A stretch of DNA of 64,000 nt from JAPKZH01 sp963715635. Lineage in GTDB: Bacteria; Acidobacteriota; Aminicenantia; Aminicenantales; UBA4085. Where the stretch lies: the NCBI GenBank assembly GCA_963715635.1, contig OY970261.1, positions 2,356,001 through 2,420,000 of the forward strand, in the 5' to 3' direction. The position numbers and the translations under genes were made by a program. Of this stretch, positions 59,760 to 64,000 are shown in pieces. The notes beneath the pieces were generated by a model, which saw nothing but the letters and a program-made list of their open reading frames with translations, made no database searches and was not told the DNA's origin. Positions within the stretch are counted from its first letter, which is position 1. The number at the start of each line of letters is the position of its first letter.

Positions 59760-59920
59760 GGCTCCCAAGCTAGGTTACGGCCTTTCTTCCTGGCGGCTTC
59801 GAGCGGTCCTTGAGGTAATGGCAGGGTAAATTTCCTGCTGGATCGCATCGCCAATTCACTAAAGTACCTATTTTATTACCCATTTAATTGCGTATTACCC
59901 GTATTTTATTACCCTTTTTA
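59760..59920. other. Mosaic spacer between HNH relic and Fic
   Basis: Bases 59760-59800 and 59845-59900 match the spacer 55316-55400 between the first HNH and Fic genes. In the middle, 59786-59825 joins two pieces of the ImmA gene (57530-57547 and 57940-57961). No gene. Confidence 0.6.
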
Positions 59921-60982
59921 TTACCCTTTCTTGGAGGTATTACCTCTTTTCCGCCAAGGGGCTCCGGGACCGCGGCCAAGACACTCTGCCTGACCTTGCT
60001 TTTGTATTCTCCGAAGAACCAATCTGATCATGTCCCGGCTTACACCCGGGCATGCGTGTTCCAGTTGAGTCATCGTGAATCTTCCCGAAAATGCGTCGAT
60101 GGCTGCCTCGATCATTTCGGTCTTAGCTCCGCGAGGACTTTTTATCTGGCCGAGGCGTTCCTCGAATTCTTTATATGCCGACTTGATTATGAAGAGGATA
60201 TAGTTGATATAAGGCCAGGGGTTATGCGTGCCCTCGTGCCAATGAGCGGAACTGAGCTCGAGCGTCTCGTAATAACGCTCCTTGTTCTGCTCGATCAGGC
60301 GCTCAAGGCTTATATAGCGGCCGACTTCGAATCCTAGCTGATAGCACTGAAGGAGGAGCAACAGGCGCGACACCCGACCGTTGCCGTCACGGAAAGGATG
60401 GATGCACAGGAAATCAAGGTTGAAAGCAGCCATGGCAATGAGTGGATGCGCCCAGCGTTCATTTAGGGATGATTTCCATAACCCGACCAGTTCATGGACG
60501 AAAGCCCGGGCTTCGGTTGCCGGAACCGTCCGGAAACGAATTCGGGTTCTGCCGTTCGCCTGACGCTCGATGATGTCGCCGTTTTTTTCCTTATATTTCC
60601 CGGCATCCCATATTTCGCCGCGACATAGGCGATGTAATTCCAAAATGGTCTTTTCTGAAATAGTGAGTTTCGCTCCTTGCTCGTGGATCCTCTTAAGAGC
60701 TTCTCGGTATCCCCGGACCTCTTCTTCATTTCTATCGCGGAGAAGAGGCTTGCCAAAAATAAGGGTATTGATTCGGGATTTTTCCACTTCCACGCCTTCG
60801 ATTCTGTTTGAAGAAACCGCGCTTTCGATGAGCGCGTGCTCACGGAGGACTTTGAGCTTCTGGGGTGATTGCTTGATAAATAGTTCCTGTTTCCCGCGAG
60901 CCTCTCCGAGTTCAGCAAGATACCACGATGTCGAGGTTGGGATCATATCGTGAGTTGCCGAAAGTTGCCGGAACGTCATCAT
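59921..60982 (-). CDS. Fic-family AMPylase
   Basis: 353 aa. Inhibitory helix ESAVSSNRIEGVEVEKSR, FIC core HPFRDGNGRVSRLLLLLQ, the helical segment GRYISLERLIEQNKERYYET, and a C-terminal winged helix (FTMTQLEHACPGVSRDMIRL) ending in basic residues. Class II Fic: the N-terminal glutamate blocks ATP until released. It transfers AMP to a protein target, not identifiable. Full-length reference for the shortened paralogue at 55387. Confidence 0.93.
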   Translation of the reverse strand: MMTFRQLSATHDMIPTSTSWYLAELGEARGKQELFIKQSPQKLKVLREHALIESAVSSNRIEGVEVEKSRINTLIFGKPLLRDRNEEEVRGYREALKRIHEQGAKLTISEKTILELHRLCRGEIWDAGKYKEKNGDIIERQANGRTRIRFRTVPATEARAFVHELVGLWKSSLNERWAHPLIAMAAFNLDFLCIHPFRDGNGRVSRLLLLLQCYQLGFEVGRYISLERLIEQNKERYYETLELSSAHWHEGTHNPWPYINYILFIIKSAYKEFEERLGQIKSPRGAKTEMIEAAIDAFSGRFTMTQLEHACPGVSRDMIRLVLRRIQKQGQAECLGRGPGAPWRKRGNTSKKG

Positions 60983-61174
60983 GCTAAAATTGGCAGACTA
61001 TACTGCCGCTCCTATTCCTAAAGGCGACAATGCCCAGCCCCATCCGCCTTTACATGCCAAAAAGCCAGATTATGATTAGATTTTACAGGGAAATGAGGAA
61101 TTGTCAATAAGCTTTAGGGGTGATTTTGCCTATTTCAGATATTCTTCTTCCAAAAGAGCGTTTGACCTGCGCTC

Positions 61175-62338
61175 TCACAGCGGTTCGGTCCCTTCATTCA
61201 GAATCGAAAGATATTGGTCGTAGACAAACACACGGTTGCGTTGCTTCCCCGTAAGCTCTCGCGCAAGGCCAAGCTTGATGATGGCGTCCATGCCCTTTGC
61301 CGCCGCGGGAAACGAAATGCCAGTGCGCTTGCATACTTCTTTCAAAGTCAGGATGGGGCGCGCACACAGAGCGTCAAAGATACGCAATGCAGTGGCTGTG
61401 ATCCGCCCGAGCTCCTGGATGCGGAAAGCATCGTCCTTGAATAGTTTCACGAGGCGCTGGGCGGTTTGCACGGCGGTGGTCGCCGTCTGTGCTACGCCAT
61501 CCAGAAAGAAGTCGAGCCAGGCTTCCCAATCACCGTCTGAACGCACCAAATCAAGCAGGCGGTAATACTCGGCGCGGCGCTGTTTGAAATACAGGCTTAA
61601 GCAGAGCAATGGCTGTGAGAGCACTCCGCTAAGGTGCAACATCAGCGCGATGAGCAGCCGCCCGATCCGGCCGTTTCCGTCGAGGAAAGGGTGGATTGTC
61701 TCAAACTGGACATGCGCCAGAGCCGCTTTGCCCAGGGCAGGATAGGGCACATGCTCATCGTGGATGAACCGCTCGAATTGAGCCATGCAGTTTTCTACCT
61801 GGGTCGGAGGCGGCGGGACAAAATGCGCAATGCCGGGCCGAGTTCCTCCAATCCAGTTCTGCGAGCGGCGGAATTCGCCAGGCAACTTTTCGCTTCCTCG
61901 GCCGCGGGAGAGAAGCTTCTCGTGTATTTCCCTAATGAGCCGGTTGGAGAGAGGAAAACCCTCGCGCAGCCGCGTAACGCCATGTTCCAGGGCAGAGACG
62001 TAATTAGAAACCTCGACCACATCATCAAAAGGGACTCCCGGCGCTTGTTCAAGCTCAAACAGCAGCAAGTCTGATAGCGAGGATTGCGTGCCTTCAATTT
62101 GGGAGGACAGCACTGCTTCCCGACGGATATAGGCATAGAGGAAGAGATGCGGGTCGGGAAGCAAGAGAGTGATGCTATCCAGTCTGCCCAGGGCCAAGGT
62201 CGCTCGTTCCAGCAGCCGCTGACGCGAGTTGGTGAGTTCAAGTGGTGGCCGGGGAGGCAAAGGATCAGGGATGAAGGCCCGTACTACCTCGCCGCCAACA
62301 TTGGACGCCTCATATCTGCCCAAAATTCCCCGATTCAT
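61175..62338 (-). CDS. Fic/DOC-family protein with C-terminal winged helix
   Basis: 387 aa. N-terminal Fic_N region (LPPRPPLELTNSRQRLLERA), inhibitory AVLSSQIEGTQSSL, core IHPFLDGNGRIGRLLIALML, and C-terminal helices ending in a winged helix (RPILTLKEVCKRTGISFPAA). A different subfamily from the two HPFRDGNGR paralogues. Own operator-like repeat upstream. Confidence 0.93.
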   Translation of the reverse strand: MNRGILGRYEASNVGGEVVRAFIPDPLPPRPPLELTNSRQRLLERATLALGRLDSITLLLPDPHLFLYAYIRREAVLSSQIEGTQSSLSDLLLFELEQAPGVPFDDVVEVSNYVSALEHGVTRLREGFPLSNRLIREIHEKLLSRGRGSEKLPGEFRRSQNWIGGTRPGIAHFVPPPPTQVENCMAQFERFIHDEHVPYPALGKAALAHVQFETIHPFLDGNGRIGRLLIALMLHLSGVLSQPLLCLSLYFKQRRAEYYRLLDLVRSDGDWEAWLDFFLDGVAQTATTAVQTAQRLVKLFKDDAFRIQELGRITATALRIFDALCARPILTLKEVCKRTGISFPAAAKGMDAIIKLGLARELTGKQRNRVFVYDQYLSILNEGTEPL

Positions 62339-62366
62339 CTCTTGACCTGCTATTAAGTGAACGTTA

Positions 62367-62385
62367 AATAACCATTTCGGTTATT
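62367..62385. promoter_or_regulatory. Inverted repeat upstream of the Fic gene at 61.2 kb
   Basis: AATAACC-N5-GGTTATT, perfect, about 30 nt before the start codon. The Fic protein's own winged helix could bind it. Confidence 0.4.
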
Positions 62386-62405
62386 AAATAATAAGGCATA
62401 TTCGT

Positions 62406-62555
62406 TTAATAAGCAAGCGAAATTTCCTGAAAAAGCTCGGCCTCGAGGAGGGAGATGAACTCGCTTGAGAGGCCGAGGGCGCGGGACACTGCCACTTGGC
62501 TGAGACCCAGACCTGTGCACGCTTTTTTAAGTCTTGATCCGACAAACCCTGACAT
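62406..62555 (-). pseudogene. N-terminal relic of an XRE-ImmA gene
   Basis: 49 codons: MSGFVGSRLKKACTGLGLSQ, VAVSRALGLSSEFISLLEAE, then loss of similarity and TAA. It parallels residues 1-45 of the intact gene at 58692. Behind it remain degenerate promoter elements (62583-62615). The metalloprotease part is gone. Confidence 0.8.
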
Positions 62556-62657
62556 CGCTTGTTAGCGACCTTGTTGGGGCTATAAACATTAAGTTAAAAG
62601 ATGTCAATAAAGTCCTGCGCGAGCGGACAGGAACTTAGGAAAAAAAGTTCCTCGAGC

Positions 62658-63002
62658 CTAGGTCAAAAGTGTCAGCGACTTGGCCAGGATCTCGGCTATT
62701 GTCTCTGGTGGTAAGGAACAGGCCCATTCGGCTTTTCGAGCGCGCCAGTCCAGGCTCTTGATCTGATCGGATAAGATCACGCCGGCGACAGGCAATCCCT
62801 CGGGGATAGCGACCTCAAACGGATAGCCTTTGACCTGGCTGGTGATAGGACACATGAGAGCCAGCCCGACCTTGGCATTATAGGCCTGTGGCGAGAGAAT
62901 GATTGCCGGCCGTCAACCTGCCTGTTCGTGGCCGGCTTGTGCATTCAAGGCAATCCAGACCACGTCGCCGCGCTGGGGAACGAACGGACCTGGATTCACC
63001 AT
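62658..63002 (-). pseudogene. mazF: MazF-type toxin with nonsense codon
   Basis: Start overlaps the antitoxin stop (GTATGGTGA). Reads FVPQRGDVVWIALNAQAGHE, QAG, then TGA at 62915-62913, then RPAIILSPQAYNAKVGLALM, CPITSQVKGYPFEVAIPEG. The family has Arg at this place (CGA to TGA is a single transition). The rest is intact to a natural stop. The toxin is probably inactive, while its antitoxin is preserved. Confidence 0.87.
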
Positions 63003-63238
63003 ACCTCATCGCCTTGGGCGGATCCGGTCTCCCATTCGCGGTGGATGTTGTCTTTGGTGACTTTTTCAAGGAGTTCTTCCAGACGCCATTTGGGCTCAAG
63101 TTCGGGTTTCACGACAAGCGCCCCTTCTTTAATCATTAACTGGATAGACGAATTCTGCCTCAGACCTATCTCATCCGCGAACGACTTGGGAATACGGAGG
63201 GCCAAGCTATTGCCCCATTTTTGCACGCGTCCTCTCAA
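62996..63238 (-). CDS. mazE: MazE-type antitoxin
   Basis: 80 aa from a TTG with AGGAGG 4 nt upstream. RVQKWGNSLALRIPKSFADE is the canonical swapped-hairpin AbrB/MazE domain; the C-terminal acidic tail (EPKWRLEELLEKVTKDNIHR) occupies MazF. Promoter TTGACA-N18-TATATT lies at 63264-63293. It now lacks an intact toxin. Confidence 0.92.
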   Translation of the reverse strand: MRGRVQKWGNSLALRIPKSFADEIGLRQNSSIQLMIKEGALVVKPELEPKWRLEELLEKVTKDNIHREWETGSAQGDEVW

Positions 63239-63263
63239 TTGTCCTCCTAAAGTATCTACAATG

Positions 63264-63293
63264 AATATACGGCCGACGAAGGGCGTTTGTCAA
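63264..63293 (-). promoter_or_regulatory. mazEF promoter
   Basis: Minus strand TTGACA near 63293-63288, 18-nt spacer, TATATT near 63269-63264, followed by AGGAGG before the TTG start. Confidence 0.6.
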
Positions 63294-63308
63294 GGCCCTG
63301 GATGGTAA

Positions 63309-63515
63309 GGAAGGCCTAATACGCGGCAGGTTGAGCTAGCGCGGTTGGTCGGGGTCAGGCGCGAGACCATCGTCTTCCTGGAAAAGGATAAGTACAATCC
63401 CTCGCTGAGGCTGGCCCACGACATCGCGAAAGTCTTCGGCCTGCCGATCGAGGAAGTCTTCCTGTTCGAAGGGGAGGCCGGGCGCCCGACAAGAGTGGAG
63501 ACCTCCGGCGGGTAG
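63309..63515 (+). pseudogene. 5'-truncated XRE/HTH regulator
   Basis: Plus-strand frame without a start: TRQVELARLVGVRRETIVFL, EKDKYNPSLRLAHDIAKVFG, LPIEEVFLFEGE, then a tail and TAG. This is the YgzD-like short helix-turn-helix regulator minus its first 15-20 residues. Dead or possibly started from a non-standard codon. Confidence 0.7.
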
Positions 63516-63566
63516 GGTGGTTTTCCCGGATTGCCTGGGTCTGGCCAGCGGGGCTTGCTTCATCCG

Positions 63567-63683
63567 TCAGACGGAGATTTCTATATATTTAACCTTGGTG
63601 GATGGCTCGAGGATCTCAGCTCCTTCTTTCCGCAGCTCCTCCAGGTGGAATATGTATTTGACGTTTGAATTTATATATATCAT
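63567..63683 (-). other. 38-codon coding relic, unidentified
   Basis: Minus strand MIYINSNVKYIFHLEELRKE, GAEILEPSTKVKYIEISV and TGA. The HLEELRKEGAEIL ... KVKYIEISV end looks like a natural protein C-terminus; no family assigned. Confidence 0.3.
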
Positions 63684-63714
63684 AAATGATTTAATGTTTT
63701 AAATAAAATATTGC

Positions 63715-63743
63715 TTGACAAACATAAATTTTTTTCCTATCCT
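63715..63743 (+). promoter_or_regulatory. Promoter of the right-edge XRE gene
   Basis: TTGACA at 63715-63720, 17-nt spacer rich in T, TATCCT at 63738-63743. Confidence 0.55.
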
Positions 63744-63824
63744 CCAAAGCACAGGGACGCCGGGAGAGCGGCTAAAGATAAATCCCGCGGAATAAAGCTT
63801 GGTTTCGTAGGAGGAGAGGATGAC

Positions 63825-64000
63825 ATGGCGATTGACGTGAAGCTGGACCTGGTCATGGTGAAAAAGAAGATGTCGCTAACCGAGCTTTCGGCCCGGATCG
63901 GGATCTCCATGACCAACCTGTCGCTCCTCAAGACCGGCAAAGTCAAAGGGGTCCGTTTCAGCACCCTCGAGGCCCTCTGCCGGGAACTCGACTGCCAGCC
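63825..64000 (+). CDS. XRE-family regulator of the YozG type (partial)
   Basis: 58 codons to the window edge, ATG at 63825 after GGAGGAGAGG. Reads MAIDVKLDLVMVKKKMSLTE, LSARIGISMTNLSLLKTGKV, RFSTLEALCRELDCQP. This is the HTH_26 type of about 70-75 residues, so only some 10-15 residues should be missing. It is probably part of a membrane-protein or defence gene cassette to the right. Confidence 0.9.
   Translation, partial: MAIDVKLDLVMVKKKMSLTELSARIGISMTNLSLLKTGKVKGVRFSTLEALCRELDCQ

Noticed and set aside
62913..62915. Recoded TGA (alternative code or selenocysteine) in mazF
   Set aside because: TGA is used as a normal stop by many genes here, and no selenocysteine hairpin or redox context is visible; a point mutation is simpler.
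1..64000. CRISPR arrays, rRNA or tRNA genes
   Set aside because: No regular spaced repeats, cloverleaf with TTCRA arm, or rRNA-like sequence was noticed. A tRNA or repeat scan would be the decisive check.

Overview
The window looks like a bacterial chromosome segment of moderate to slightly high GC. Its gene content resembles the Acidobacteriota/Aminicenantota kind: zinc-ribbon Ser/Thr kinase with TPR-like tail, Tat-exported DUF362 and aminotransferase proteins, DUF5703 and DUF1579 proteins, and very many toxin-antitoxin loci. This is an inference from gene families only. I saw no rRNA, tRNA or single-copy marker that fixes the taxon.

Layout. (1) 1-6.0 kb: an AddAB-type recombination helicase-nuclease pair on the minus strand; addB runs off the left edge. 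(2) 6.1-10.5 kb: exported or small metabolic proteins (alpha/beta-barrel-like protein, Tat class-V aminotransferase, TIGR04076-like protein, Tat DUF362 protein). (3) 10.6-20.4 kb: toxin-antitoxin pairs (YefM-YoeB, RHH-RelE, AbrB-PIN, Phd-RelE) interleaved with a DUF5703 protein, a Ser/Thr kinase, a DUF4440 protein and a methyltransferase. (4) 20.6-25.1 kb: an MFS drug-exporter gene split by a 1325-bp ISL3-type insertion sequence with a perfect 8-bp target duplication, then an ABC-2 exporter. (5) 25.2-40.9 kb: a patchwork of VapBC, RelE, HicAB, HEPN-MNT and VapBC loci, small exported proteins that share one promoter design, two REP-like hairpins, and many gene relics (DUF2283, NYN, Gfo/Idh, GNAT, PP2C-like, phosphoesterase fragments). 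(6) 40.9-58.7 kb: an almost gap-free minus-strand defence island of about 18 kb. It holds DUF5131 (three-Cys motif), TcmP, an HhH-GPD glycosylase with an endonuclease III-type Fe-S loop, an Mrr-type nuclease, a type I restriction system (hsdR, a 639-aa membrane PIN-like protein, hsdS, hsdM), an HNH protein, a zinc-finger-less RadA paralogue, a second HNH nuclease, Fic, DUF1016 nuclease and an XRE-ImmA regulator-protease. (7) 58.8-64.0 kb: HicBA, a degraded second copy of the HNH-Fic module, another Fic protein, relics of XRE-ImmA and MazF, intact MazE, and an XRE regulator cut by the right edge.

How the genes may work together. The strongest candidates for an undescribed system are three parts of the defence island: the operon of 51-aa ORF, HhH glycosylase, TcmP and DUF5131; the membrane PIN-like gene translationally coupled to hsdR; and the RadA-like/HNH pair that precedes hsdM. 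The surrounding 10-37 kb reads as a long-term landing and decay zone. Toxin-antitoxin modules arrive, duplicate and rot there, leaving recognisable scars. Several disrupted genes differ from an intact frame by one base, so either real decay or residual sequencing error could explain individual cases.
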